11,377 nucleotides of DNA from Cytophagales bacterium (GCA_013298205.1 JAAFJZ010000043.1:1-11377); one strand, 5' to 3'; counted from the first letter of the stretch, positions 1 to 6,992 are shown. The notes: generated from the letters alone by a model not told the origin. Translations and numbers: made by a program.

Positions 1-159
1 AAAGGATATTTGCAAGGTCAAATTGGAAATCCTGAAGGTGAAGAGAAACCAAACAAAAAATTCTATGATCCAAGAGTATGGTTAAGAAAAGGTGAAGAAA
101 CTTTCAAAGCTAGATTAAAACAGTCATTTGAAGATTTAAATAACATCAACAGAGCTTAA
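1..159 (+). CDS. fbaA: Class II fructose-bisphosphate aldolase, C-terminal end (partial)
   Basis: Only the last 52 codons are in the window; the 5' part lies before base 1. The visible protein contains YLQGQIGNPEGEEKPNKKF followed by YDPRVWLRKGEE and ends FEDLNNINRA. This closely matches the C-terminus of E. coli-type (class IIA) FbaA, which has the same GNPxGExxPNKKxYDPRVWLR block. The family is a zinc-dependent cytosolic enzyme that interconverts fructose-1,6-bisphosphate with dihydroxyacetone phosphate and glyceraldehyde-3-phosphate in glycolysis and gluconeogenesis. The catalytic and zinc-binding residues lie upstream and cannot be checked here. The gene converges on the comF-like gene with a 41-bp gap that contains a small hairpin. 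The family call is confident; the completeness of the gene is unknown. Confidence 0.9.
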   Translation, partial: KGYLQGQIGNPEGEEKPNKKFYDPRVWLRKGEETFKARLKQSFEDLNNINRA

Positions 160-160
160 T

Positions 161-187
161 TAAACTTCAAGTTTATAATTTTTTACA
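161..187 (+). terminator. Probable terminator of the aldolase gene
   Basis: Two bases after the aldolase stop there is a perfect inverted repeat, TAAACTT-C-AAGTTTA (161-175). In practice this is about a 6-bp stem with a TCA loop, followed closely by a T-rich run (179-184). The stem is short and A/T-rich, so it is a weak intrinsic terminator. It sits between convergent genes, where one is expected. The minus-strand side lacks a T tract directly after the hairpin, so it serves the plus strand better. Confidence 0.45.
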
Positions 188-200
188 AATATTTTTAATC

Positions 201-878
201 CTATTTTGCATCAGCTAGAGCAATAACCGAAATTTTTTCTACTCCTTTTTTAAGCAAGCAATTCGCACAAATTTCTATAGTTGCACCAGTGGTAATTACG
301 TCATCTACAAGCGCAATGTGTTTGATATTAGAAGGGATTTCTACAGCAAAATAATCTTCTATCAATTCAGAATAGCGTATTTCTCTTGATTTTTGGGTCT
401 GTGAGTTATGATTTGTTTTTCTAAATAGCCAATTGTTTTCTATGGGTATTTTAGATTCTGAAGCCAAACCTTCACAAAAGGCAAGACTTTGATTGAAAGT
501 TCTTTTGGTCAATTTACTTTTATGTAAAGGTACAGGAACAAAAGCGTCAAATTGATTTAGCTTCCCAGATTCTTTTAAAATTTTACCATAGCTTTTACCT
601 AAATAAACAGCTAAATCTTGATGCCCATTGTATTTTATTTCTTTTATCAACTTAGAACCCAAACCACCTTTTTCATAAAATAAAAATGCCAAAACTTCCT
701 CAGTTGGTATTCTGCCATACAACTTTTCTTTTAGTGGATGGTCTGATTTTAAATGATAGTTTGTGTAAGGTAATTTTGCTAAAGTAGAAGTAGAAAGTAA
801 ATATTCACCTTTTACCAAAGCATCTCCTTGACCTAAACAAAAACTTGGAAAAATCAAATCAAAGAAATCAGCAAGCAT
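201..878 (-). CDS. comF: ComF family phosphoribosyltransferase-like protein with degenerate zinc finger
   Basis: This is a 225-residue protein, normal for the ComF/GntX family. The phosphoribosyltransferase signature VDDVITTGAT is at residues 191-200, with the usual strand-loop context (IALVDD). The central region contains the family's FVPVPLHKSKLTKRTFNQS-type block, in which the R-x-FNQS motif is typical. ComF proteins are cytosolic and, in naturally transformable bacteria, are needed for DNA uptake or processing of single-stranded DNA, probably together with PriA and DprA; GntX-type relatives have other roles. The N-terminal CxxC...CxxC zinc ribbon is nearly gone: C14 remains, but the other expected positions read Q17, S29 and T32. 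The start at 878 is the only reasonable ATG. It is divergent from ffh with a 108-bp gap. No other competence gene is present in the window, so a role in transformation is only an inference from the family. Confidence 0.85.
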   Translation of the reverse strand: MLADFFDLIFPSFCLGQGDALVKGEYLLSTSTLAKLPYTNYHLKSDHPLKEKLYGRIPTEEVLAFLFYEKGGLGSKLIKEIKYNGHQDLAVYLGKSYGKILKESGKLNQFDAFVPVPLHKSKLTKRTFNQSLAFCEGLASESKIPIENNWLFRKTNHNSQTQKSREIRYSELIEDYFAVEIPSNIKHIALVDDVITTGATIEICANCLLKKGVEKISVIALADAK

Positions 879-947
879 ATTTTAAAGATAATTGAATAAT
901 AATTTCATAAAATTACCTTGTAAATATAATCATTAAAATCGATTTCG

Positions 948-955
948 TATTTTTG
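948..955 (+). promoter_or_regulatory. Candidate -7 box of the ffh promoter
   Basis: TATTTTTG matches the Bacteroidota primary sigma factor -7 consensus TAnnTTTG exactly and lies 31 bp before the ffh start codon. No TTTG element is found at the usual 19-21 bp upstream; the nearest TTG (918-920) is 27 bp away, so the -33 part is not supported. Confidence 0.4.
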
Positions 956-986
956 CAATAAAAAATTAGAATAAAATACCAGAATC

Positions 987-2306
987 ATGTTTGAAGGCCT
1001 AAGTAGTAACCTAGAGAAAGCAATAAAAACCCTTAAAGGACAAGGGCGAATAACAGATATTAATGTTGCACAAACGATAAAAGAAATTAGAAAAGCTCTT
1101 TTAGATGCCGATGTAAACTACAAAATAGCTAAAACGATTACTGATTCCATCAAGGACAAAGCTTTAGGAAAGCAGGTTTTACTGTCTGTTTCTCCTGGGC
1201 AATTGCTTACCAAAATCGTTAGTGACGAGCTAGCTGAGTTAATGGGTGGTTCCAAACAAGAAATTACAATTAAAGGCGATCCTGCAGTAATTTTAATATC
1301 AGGTTTGCAAGGTTCGGGTAAAACAACTTTTTCAGGTAAACTTGCCAATTATCTCAAAAAACAAGGAAGGCATGTACTTTTGGTGGCTTGTGATATTTAC
1401 AGACCAGCCGCTATAAAACAATTGCAAGTTTTGGGTGAACAAATTGGAGTTGAAGTTTTTGCTGAGCCCGATAATAAAGATGCCGTTTCTATTGCCAAAA
1501 ACGGGTTGCAGTTTGCTAAAGCCAATCATAAAAAAGTAGTAATCATTGATACTGCTGGTCGTTTGGCAGTTGATGAACAAATGATGGGTGAAATCGAAAT
1601 GCTCAAACAAGTTTTAAGTCCTTCAGAAACTTTGTTTGTTGTAGATGCCATGACAGGTCAAGATGCTGTAAATACTGCAAAAACTTTTAACGAAAGACTC
1701 AATTTTGATGGTGTTGTATTAACTAAATTGGATGGCGATACTCGAGGTGGAGCCGCTTTAACGATTCGTGCGGAAGTAAATAAACCCATAAAATTCGTTT
1801 CAACTGGCGAAAAAATGGAAGCTTTAGATTTGTTTTATCCCGATAGGATGGCTCAAAGAATCTTAGGAATGGGTGACGTGGTTTCTTTAGTAGAAAGAGC
1901 ACAAGAAGCGTTCAATGAAGAAGAATCTAGAAAATTAAATAAAAAAATACAAAAAAATCAGTTTGGTTATGATGATTTCTTAATTCAAATCGAACAAATT
2001 AAAAAAATGGGTAATATCAAAGACGTAATTGGTATGATTCCGGGTATGGGAAAAATGATGAAAGATATGCCTTTAGATGATGACATGTTTAAACCCATTG
2101 TGTCTATAATTTCTTCAATGACCAAACAAGAACGTACCAACCCTGATTTAATAAACGGAAGCAGAAAAAAACGAATTGCAGATGGAAGTGGTACAACCAT
2201 TCAAGAAGTAAATCAATTGGTAAAACAATTTGAAACAATGAAAACCATGATGAAAGATGTAAATAAGTCAAAACTTGCAGGTACAATGAGCAAAATGTTT
2301 AAATAA
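987..2306 (+). CDS. ffh: Signal recognition particle protein Ffh (SRP54 GTPase)
   Basis: Ffh is the protein subunit of the bacterial signal recognition particle. It binds signal sequences of nascent membrane proteins, binds 4.5S RNA, and docks with the receptor FtsY at the membrane. All three domains are visible in 439 residues, the usual length. The N domain helical bundle spans about 1-90. The G domain has GLQGSGKTT (106-114), DTAGR (188-192), TKLD (246-249) and DGDTRGG. The methionine-rich M domain runs from about 298 to 439 and contains the SRP RNA-binding signature SRKKRIADGSG (392-402) and the methionine-dense finger IGMIPGMGKMMKDM (348-361). The start (MFEGLSSNLEKAIKTLKGQG) is canonical. 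It appears to be monocistronic: 168 bp separate it from the next gene. No RNA gene for 4.5S is seen nearby. Nothing is abnormal. Confidence 0.98.
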   Translation: MFEGLSSNLEKAIKTLKGQGRITDINVAQTIKEIRKALLDADVNYKIAKTITDSIKDKALGKQVLLSVSPGQLLTKIVSDELAELMGGSKQEITIKGDPAVILISGLQGSGKTTFSGKLANYLKKQGRHVLLVACDIYRPAAIKQLQVLGEQIGVEVFAEPDNKDAVSIAKNGLQFAKANHKKVVIIDTAGRLAVDEQMMGEIEMLKQVLSPSETLFVVDAMTGQDAVNTAKTFNERLNFDGVVLTKLDGDTRGGAALTIRAEVNKPIKFVSTGEKMEALDLFYPDRMAQRILGMGDVVSLVERAQEAFNEEESRKLNKKIQKNQFGYDDFLIQIEQIKKMGNIKDVIGMIPGMGKMMKDMPLDDDMFKPIVSIISSMTKQERTNPDLINGSRKKRIADGSGTTIQEVNQLVKQFETMKTMMKDVNKSKLAGTMSKMFK

Positions 2307-2474
2307 TTTGCATTTAATGCATGTTTAAACTTGTTAAAAATATTTTCTAATTCTTGCTCAACACAATTTAATAGAAGTTTAAAAACAATTATTCTTTAAA
2401 ATAATGTTTTTTGAATCTGTTTAGCGACATTTTTTATTTTATACATTTTTTTACTTATATCTAGTTATTATAAA

Positions 2475-3716
2475 ATGAAATTTGAAGACTATGATTTCTC
2501 ATTTGAAATCAAAAATAATTTAAAAAGGTTGGGTTATAGAAAACCAACAGATATACAATTTAAGTCCATCCCTCCCATACTAAAAAGAGAGGATGTGCTC
2601 GCTATTGCACAAACAGGTACAGGAAAAACAGCAGCATTTGCGATTCCTGTTATTCAAATGATACAACAACAAAAAAAAAATCCCAGGGCTGAGGGTCTTA
2701 AATGTATTGTAATGGCTCCAACACACGAGTTGGTCATACAAATAACAAAAGTTTTTAACAGCTTATGCAAAGATACGCACGTAAAAGCCACAGGAATTTA
2801 TGGTGGCGTAGAGCAAGAATCTCAAATTAACAAGCTCTCAGAAGGAATCGATATCATAGTAGCTACACCTGGAAGAATGTTTGACTTGCATTCACAAGGG
2901 TATATCCATTTCGATAAAGTAGAGATTTTGATTTTAGATGAAGCCGACCATATGCTCGACTTAGGTTTTAATAATGATATTCAAGATTTAATTAAAAAGT
3001 TACCCAAAAAACGACAAACCTTATTTTTTTCTGCGACCATTAATGAAGTTGTAAAAAAACTTGCATACAATATCGTTTCAAGAGCCATTAGGATTCAAAT
3101 TGCTCCCAAAGATGCCGTTTCCAAAAATATTACCCATTCTGTTGCATTTATAGAAATGGATGATAAACGTTTTTTTTTAGAAAGAATGATTAGTCAATAT
3201 CCTAATAGTAAAATTTTAGTTTTCGTTCGTACACGGGTTCGAGCAGAACGTGTAGCCAAAAGTATGGAGCGAGTGAACATTAAAACCGTTACTATTCACG
3301 GAGAAAAAGATCAACTTGAGCGAAATAAAGCCATGAATAGTTTTAGAGAAGGAGAAATTAAGATATTGATAGCTACTGATGTAAGTGCAAGGGGAATCGA
3401 TATTCCCAATGTAGATTATGTTGTAAATTATGATTTACCAGATGTACCACAAAATTACGTTCATAGAGTCGGTCGTACAGGTAGAGGAATTCATAAAGGA
3501 ATTGCCGTTTCTTTTTGCAGTAAAGAAGAAAAAATAATTTTAGATGAAATAGAAGGGTTTCTAGAAAGCCCTATTTCAATTATGGAAATAGATAAGCAAC
3601 TTTATCAAAGCACGCTAGACTTTACCAGCGATACAGGAAATAACAATTGGAAAGCTTTGCTTAAAGAAGCTGAAGAAATGAAAGATAAATTTAAACCTAA
3701 AAACAAAAAAAAGTAA
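2475..3716 (+). CDS. DEAD-box ATP-dependent RNA helicase
   Basis: A superfamily 2 helicase that uses ATP to unwind or remodel RNA duplexes, typically in ribosome assembly, mRNA decay or cold adaptation. Motifs in order are: the Q-motif region with F3 and GYRKPTDIQ (20-28), motif I AQTGTGKT (45-52), motif Ia as PTHELV (82-87, where most family members have PTRELA), GG (110-111), TPGR (131-134), DEAD (155-158), SAT (186-188), ARGIDIP (305-311) and HRVGRTGR (330-337). At 413 residues it is the core helicase plus a short tail that ends in a lysine-rich stretch (KFKPKNKKK), likely an RNA-binding extension. It most resembles the RhlE/CsdA-like Bacteroidota group, but the subgroup cannot be fixed by eye. 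The gene contains a 10-A run (2671-2680) and a 9-T run (3170-3178), both within intact frame. It stands alone, with a terminator-like hairpin directly downstream. Confidence 0.95.
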   Translation: MKFEDYDFSFEIKNNLKRLGYRKPTDIQFKSIPPILKREDVLAIAQTGTGKTAAFAIPVIQMIQQQKKNPRAEGLKCIVMAPTHELVIQITKVFNSLCKDTHVKATGIYGGVEQESQINKLSEGIDIIVATPGRMFDLHSQGYIHFDKVEILILDEADHMLDLGFNNDIQDLIKKLPKKRQTLFFSATINEVVKKLAYNIVSRAIRIQIAPKDAVSKNITHSVAFIEMDDKRFFLERMISQYPNSKILVFVRTRVRAERVAKSMERVNIKTVTIHGEKDQLERNKAMNSFREGEIKILIATDVSARGIDIPNVDYVVNYDLPDVPQNYVHRVGRTGRGIHKGIAVSFCSKEEKIILDEIEGFLESPISIMEIDKQLYQSTLDFTSDTGNNNWKALLKEAEEMKDKFKPKNKKK

Positions 3717-3718
3717 TT

Positions 3719-3750
3719 ATAATATGCAATTCAAATTGAATATTATTTCT
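3719..3750 (+). terminator. Probable terminator of the helicase gene
   Basis: A long hairpin begins 2 bases after the helicase stop. The arms 3719-3731 and 3734-3746 are complementary over 13 positions with one mismatch (G3726 against A3739), and a short T/C-rich tail (TTTCTT) follows. The stem is A/T-rich but long, and its location supports transcription termination. The remaining gap up to the next gene (3751-3996) is A/T-rich and shows no gene or convincing promoter. Confidence 0.55.
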
Positions 3751-3996
3751 TGAAACAAGTTTAGCTTTCAAATAATTAGTAATCAAGCTTACTTATTTAT
3801 TATACTAAAGTCTAATTCAATTGATTTGTTCTGCAAAAAGTATAAATTGAAAAAATAAAATTTTAATATTCGACTTAATTAGATTTTAATATTTTCATCA
3901 AACTATATTTTAGAAATAAAATTAATTTTATCAAATCATACAACTAAAATTTAAGAAATTTGCTTTCTATTTTAGAATACTACTATTCAACTATTC

Positions 3997-5439
3997 ATGC
4001 AATTTGCTCAAAACACCACAACTGAGTTTTGGTTAAACTTAATTAAAGCAATTCCAGCTTTGAAAATACTAGCTCAAACAGCTTCAGTAACCCAAATTCC
4101 TTCTTATTTGGTTGGCGGATTTGTGCGAGATAAAATTATGGGCATTGAATGTAAAGATATAGATGTGCTTTGTGTGGGAGATGGAACAGAATTTGCCAAG
4201 CAAGCGGCAACTTTAGCAGGGAAAAAAGAAACTGAAGTTAGTATTTTTAAAAATTTTGGCACTGCAATGCTATGTTTGGAGGATTTACAAATTGAATTTG
4301 TTGGAGCTAGAAAAGAATCATATTCTGCCCATTCTCGCAATCCTAAAGTAAGTTCAGGTACCTTAGAAGACGATTTGAATAGAAGAGATTTTACCATCAA
4401 CGCATTTACGATTAGTTTAAACCCTGATACTTTAGGACAATTTTTTGACCCTTTTTCAGGGATAAAAGATTTGAGTGAAGGAATTATTCGTACGCCTTTG
4501 GAGCCCGAAATAACCTTTTCAGACGATCCATTGCGTATGCTTCGTGCCATTAGATTTGCAAGTAAATTTTATTTTGATATTGAAGCCAACACTTTTGAAG
4601 CCATTCAAAAAACCAAAGATAGAATTGCTATCATTTCTCAAGAAAGAATTACTGAGGAATTGAATAAAATTATACTTTCTCCCAAACCTTCTTTTGGCTT
4701 CAAATTGTTATACCACGCGGGTTTATTGGATATTATTTTCCCCGAATTTGTAGCCCTTAAAGGTGCAGAAACCCGTGATGGCAAAGGACATAAAGATAAT
4801 TTTTACCATACTTTACAGGTGTTAGATAATACAGCTGACGTTTCAAAAGATCTCTGGTTGCGCTGGGCGGCTATTTTGCATGACATAGCCAAACCCCTAA
4901 CCAAAAAATTTCATCCCAAAATCGGTTGGTCTTTCCATGGGCATGAAGACAAAGGGGCAAGAATGGTTCCCAAAATATTTGAAAAATTCAAATTGCCTTT
5001 GAATGAAAAAATGAAATCTGTTCAAAATCTTGTGCGACTGCATTTAAGACCTATCCCTTTGGTTCGTGAAGAGATTACGGATTCCGCAATTAGGCGTTTG
5101 ATAGTAGATGCTGGTGAAGATTTGGAACATTTAATGATGCTTTGTAGAGCTGATATTACATCTAAAAACCCTGAAAAAGTAAAAAAGTTTCTTCAAAACT
5201 TCTCGTTAGTAGAACAAAAAATAAACGAAGTAGAGAGTAAAGATGAACTTAGAAATTTTCAGCCCTGTATTACAGGCGAACATATAATGCAAAGTCTAAA
5301 AATAGGTCCTAGTCGTGAAGTTGGCATTATAAAATTGCATATTAGAGAAGCTTTACTTGATGGTAAAATAAATAACTCCAACTTTGAAGAATGCCATAAT
5401 TTTATGCTTGAAATTGCTAAAATCGTATTTAGAAAATAA
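3997..5439 (+). CDS. CCA-adding tRNA nucleotidyltransferase / poly(A) polymerase-like protein with HD domain
   Basis: This class II nucleotidyltransferase adds or repairs the 3' CCA end of tRNAs using CTP and ATP; some family members add only A or CC, or act as poly(A) polymerases. The N-terminal head has the signature LVGGFVRD (38-45) and the metal-binding pair D54-I-D56. RRDFTINA (129-136) and DDPLRMLRAIRFASKF (176-191) are the nucleotide-recognition and neck motifs. A C-terminal HD phosphohydrolase-like domain is indicated by H271 (FYHTLQVLD), the HD pair at 295-296 (ILHDIAKP), H314-x-H316, and HLHLRP near 350. HD-fused members can also show phosphatase or 2',3'-cyclic phosphodiesterase activity. 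At 480 residues it matches the Bacteroidota type of CCA enzyme. The start ATG at 3997 gives about 35 residues before the GG motif, a reasonable head. The gene is alone between two A/T-rich gaps. Confidence 0.93.
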   Translation: MQFAQNTTTEFWLNLIKAIPALKILAQTASVTQIPSYLVGGFVRDKIMGIECKDIDVLCVGDGTEFAKQAATLAGKKETEVSIFKNFGTAMLCLEDLQIEFVGARKESYSAHSRNPKVSSGTLEDDLNRRDFTINAFTISLNPDTLGQFFDPFSGIKDLSEGIIRTPLEPEITFSDDPLRMLRAIRFASKFYFDIEANTFEAIQKTKDRIAIISQERITEELNKIILSPKPSFGFKLLYHAGLLDIIFPEFVALKGAETRDGKGHKDNFYHTLQVLDNTADVSKDLWLRWAAILHDIAKPLTKKFHPKIGWSFHGHEDKGARMVPKIFEKFKLPLNEKMKSVQNLVRLHLRPIPLVREEITDSAIRRLIVDAGEDLEHLMMLCRADITSKNPEKVKKFLQNFSLVEQKINEVESKDELRNFQPCITGEHIMQSLKIGPSREVGIIKLHIREALLDGKINNSNFEECHNFMLEIAKIVFRK

Positions 5440-5824
5440 TAGTAGCTAGAAAATAAAAAAGAAATAAGTTAATTTTGATTGGTTATTTCAATATTTTTAG
5501 GAAAATAAATTTTTAAAAAATATAAAAAATAGGAAAGTAATAGGCTATTTTTTTTCACGCAATTAATTTATTGAAACAAATACTGATTTTTTTTATTTTT
5601 TCTTTAGAATTTCCATTTTTTTAAAATTCATGATATTTTATTGGGTTATTTTTTAAGAAACCATAATAAAAATTAATTTTTTTCAATTTTAAACCATCTT
5701 AATTTGTGTTTCTCTTTGATTAGAGTTGTTTTTTTTAATTTTTTTAGCTTAGTTTCAATCTAATTGATAAAAAAAATAGTAGAATTAAGATTTTAAAAAA
5801 ATACAATTAAAAACATTTCATATT
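5440..5824. other. A/T-rich intergenic gap before the Crp/Fnr gene
   Basis: This 385-bp stretch is almost entirely A and T with many poly-T runs, and I find no coding potential. Two hairpin candidates may end the nucleotidyltransferase transcript. One has a 7-bp stem (GAAATAA at 5461-5467 with TTATTTC at 5483-5489). The other pairs AAAAAATAG (5524-5532) with CTATTTTTT (5545-5553) and runs into a T tract. TCTCTTTG at 5711-5718 is one base off TAnnTTTG but has no fitting -33 element, so the regulator's promoter is not located. No copy of the palindrome found at 7116-7131 occurs here. Confidence 0.5.
5524..5555 (+). terminator. Possible terminator, A-tract/T-tract hairpin
   Basis: AAAAAATAG (5524-5532) can pair with CTATTTTTT (5545-5553), leaving a 12-nt loop, and the 3' arm continues into further T residues. 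The geometry suits an intrinsic terminator, but the stem is nearly all A-T. It lies 85 bp after the nucleotidyltransferase stop in a background where such pairings arise by chance. Confidence 0.3.
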
Positions 5825-6412
5825 ATGGCTGAAATAAATGAACATTTCTTGAGCAAAGTATTTGATTCAAGTGGGATTACAAAAGAAGAATTGATCCAAA
5901 TCTTACCTAAGTATAAAAAAGTAAATTTTGAAAAAAACGAATACCTACTCAAAGAAGGTCAAATAGAGAAAAAATATTGGTTTTTAGAAACCGGATTTAT
6001 TCGTTCATATATTATTGATACGGAAGGAAATGATATCACTTTCAACCTTTATGGTACTGGAGAAGTTGTAATCGACTATCCATCTATATTCTTTTTTGCT
6101 CCTACTAGAGAAAATATTCAAGCTTTAACCGAATGTGTATGTTGGGAAATCACGTTTGAAGATTTTCAAGAAATGTTTAATAATATTTTGAACTTTAGAG
6201 AACAACAGCGTGGTCTTTTGGTCGGAAGTTATTTTGCTTTGAAAAAACATAGTATATCATTAATTGCAGATCAAGCAAAAGATAGGTATTTGAGATTAAT
6301 GAAAGAAAAGCCAAACGTAATTCAAAATGTATCTTTGAAACATATTGCTACTTTTCTAGGCATAACCGACACATCATTAAGTAGAATTAGAAAAGAAATT
6401 TCATCAGAATAA
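5825..6412 (+). CDS. Crp/Fnr family transcriptional regulator
   Basis: A 195-residue protein with a cyclic-nucleotide-binding-type beta-barrel (about 25-115: KNEYLLKEGQIEKKYWFLETGFIRSY-type block, GNDITFNLYGTGE) followed by a long dimer helix (about 115-140). A short C-terminal winged helix carries the recognition-helix region at 169-192 (VSLKHIATFLGITDTSLSRI...). This layout is that of the short Bacteroidota Crp/Fnr regulators. They usually lack an obvious cAMP-binding signature, and I see no canonical phosphate-binding cassette or FNR-type cysteine cluster, so the ligand is unknown. The first ATG (5825) gives the expected N-terminus. The last 18 codons, which encode the recognition helix, are part of a direct repeat whose second copy lies at 7054-7110, so this gene's 3' end is probably a recombination junction; the protein remains intact. 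Its probable target is the operon starting at 7190, which has a palindromic operator. Confidence 0.92.
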   Translation: MAEINEHFLSKVFDSSGITKEELIQILPKYKKVNFEKNEYLLKEGQIEKKYWFLETGFIRSYIIDTEGNDITFNLYGTGEVVIDYPSIFFFAPTRENIQALTECVCWEITFEDFQEMFNNILNFREQQRGLLVGSYFALKKHSISLIADQAKDRYLRLMKEKPNVIQNVSLKHIATFLGITDTSLSRIRKEISSE

Positions 6413-6416
6413 ATTT
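6356..6416 (+). repeat. Direct repeat, copy 1 (3' end of Crp/Fnr gene)
   Basis: This segment covers the last 18 codons (LGITDTSLSRIRKEISSE), the stop codon and 4 following bases. Copy 2 lies at 7054-7114, an offset of 698 bp. From 6374 to 6416 the copies are identical (43 bp). In the first 18 bp there are 6 differences, at 6356, 6358, 6361, 6364, 6370 and 6373, and all are synonymous. Similarity stops sharply on both sides: upstream of 6356 the second copy has an unrelated sequence with a TAA in place of the Phe177 codon. Confidence 0.95.
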
Positions 6417-6432
6417 ATTTAATTTTCTCAAT

Positions 6433-6930
6433 TTGTTTTATAAAATATTAACGTACGAATTGTTTAAAACCGAAAAGGGGAATAAATACAAAATTCATAA
6501 TACTCATTCTGGAGAAGAATTAATAAAAAACAAGCCCATTGCAGAGTTTTTAGTTGATAGATTTGGAGGTGCCATCAAGTTGCTTCCAAATCAAATCAAT
6601 GATTTCAAATTGTACCATAAAATAATGCCAAAAGGTTCTAAATACCCAAAACATGCTGATTGTTTATGGAACAACGAAATTTGGGAGTTTAAAACTAACA
6701 AAACAGGCAAAATTAAAACGGTAAGAGGCGAAATACGAGATTCTCATAAACAAGCAAACAACATACTAATTCGCTTTGATTTTGAAATAAGCAACAAAGT
6801 TCTTTATCGAAGTATAAAAGGCGAAATAATTGCTACCAAGTCTATTGAAAAAGTATGGATTTGGAAAAATGGAAGAATTATAAAATTTAACAGAATGTAT
6901 ATAACAAAAAATAAGCCTTTTAAATGTTAA
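6433..6930 (+). CDS. Putative nuclease/toxin-like protein (CdiA C-terminal tRNase-like), start uncertain
   Basis: A 165-codon ORF beginning with TTG, with no ATG anywhere near its N-terminal end. The frame stays open upstream only to 6391, so the protein could begin at a rare start codon or be a 5'-truncated domain. The sequence reads YKIHN.....EL, IAEFLVDRFGGAIKLLPN (37-53), then PKHAD76 and W84-E85-F86-K87, followed by a helix with Q107. The D-x8-E-x-K spacing resembles a PD-(D/E)xK nuclease core. The overall pattern (LLPN ... D ... WEFKT ... QANNILIRFD ... WKNGRI) recalls the C-terminal tRNase domains of contact-dependent inhibition toxins (CdiA_C type), seen here from memory only. No signal peptide, membrane helix or delivery domain is visible. 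No immunity gene follows; instead a convergent small RNA candidate overlaps its last codons. It begins 20 bp after the regulator stop and may rely on its transcript. Confidence 0.6.
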   Translation: MFYKILTYELFKTEKGNKYKIHNTHSGEELIKNKPIAEFLVDRFGGAIKLLPNQINDFKLYHKIMPKGSKYPKHADCLWNNEIWEFKTNKTGKIKTVRGEIRDSHKQANNILIRFDFEISNKVLYRSIKGEIIATKSIEKVWIWKNGRIIKFNRMYITKNKPFKC

Positions 6931-6942
6931 TTTAAAAGGCTT
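6905..6942 (-). terminator. Strong intrinsic terminator on the minus strand
   Basis: A perfect 12-bp stem (6913-6924 with 6931-6942, AAGCCTTTTAAA against TTTAAAAGGCTT) encloses a 6-nt loop. On the minus strand it is followed by A and then TTTTTT (6911-6905). On the plus strand the hairpin is followed by CGGG, so it would not terminate there by the intrinsic route. The stop codon of the toxin-like ORF (6928-6930) lies in the loop, so the two features overlap. Confidence 0.75.
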
Positions 6943-6980
6943 CGGGCTGTGGTGGTTGTTTCTTATGTGTCAACCCCCGC
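6907..6980 (-). ncRNA. Candidate small RNA convergent with the toxin-like gene
   Basis: A minus-strand transcript of about 75 nt is predicted from a start near 6978-6980, a few bases after a perfect TATATTTG -7 box, to the T tract of the intrinsic terminator at 6911-6905. The sequence is distinctly richer in G and C than its surroundings (GCGGGGGTTGACAC near the 5' end, CAACCACCACAGCCCG in the middle). It can form a 5' hairpin GGTTG/CAACC with a 12-nt loop ahead of the 12-bp terminator stem. No ORF of note is inside it. Its last 24 nt are antisense to the 3' end of the toxin-like ORF. It could be an antisense regulator or antitoxin RNA, a structured end of the cassette, or both. I cannot say whether it matches a known RNA family. 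Confidence 0.5.
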
Positions 6981-6984
6981 AATA

Positions 6985-6992
6985 CAAATATA
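6985..6992 (-). promoter_or_regulatory. -7 box (TATATTTG) of the candidate small RNA
   Basis: Read on the minus strand, 6992 to 6985 is TATATTTG, an exact TAnnTTTG element. At 20 bp spacing upstream there is TTA instead of TTG, so the -33 element is weak. The promoter call rests on the -7 match and on its position right before a GC-richer segment that ends in a terminator. Confidence 0.45.

Noticed and set aside
2307..2474. A strong terminator or small RNA between ffh and the helicase gene
   Set aside because: Only very short palindromes (TGCATTTAATGCA, GTTTAAAC) are present, with no T tract in the right place.
4104..4550. 148-codon minus-strand frame inside the CCA enzyme gene
   Set aside because: It is entirely antisense to the conserved catalytic head of the nucleotidyltransferase and its translation looks like no known protein.
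6910..6985. Integron attC-like site after the toxin-like ORF
   Set aside because: An ORF followed by a folded sequence resembles a gene cassette, but no RYYYAAC/GTTRRRY core pair is present and there is no neighbouring cassette array or integrase.
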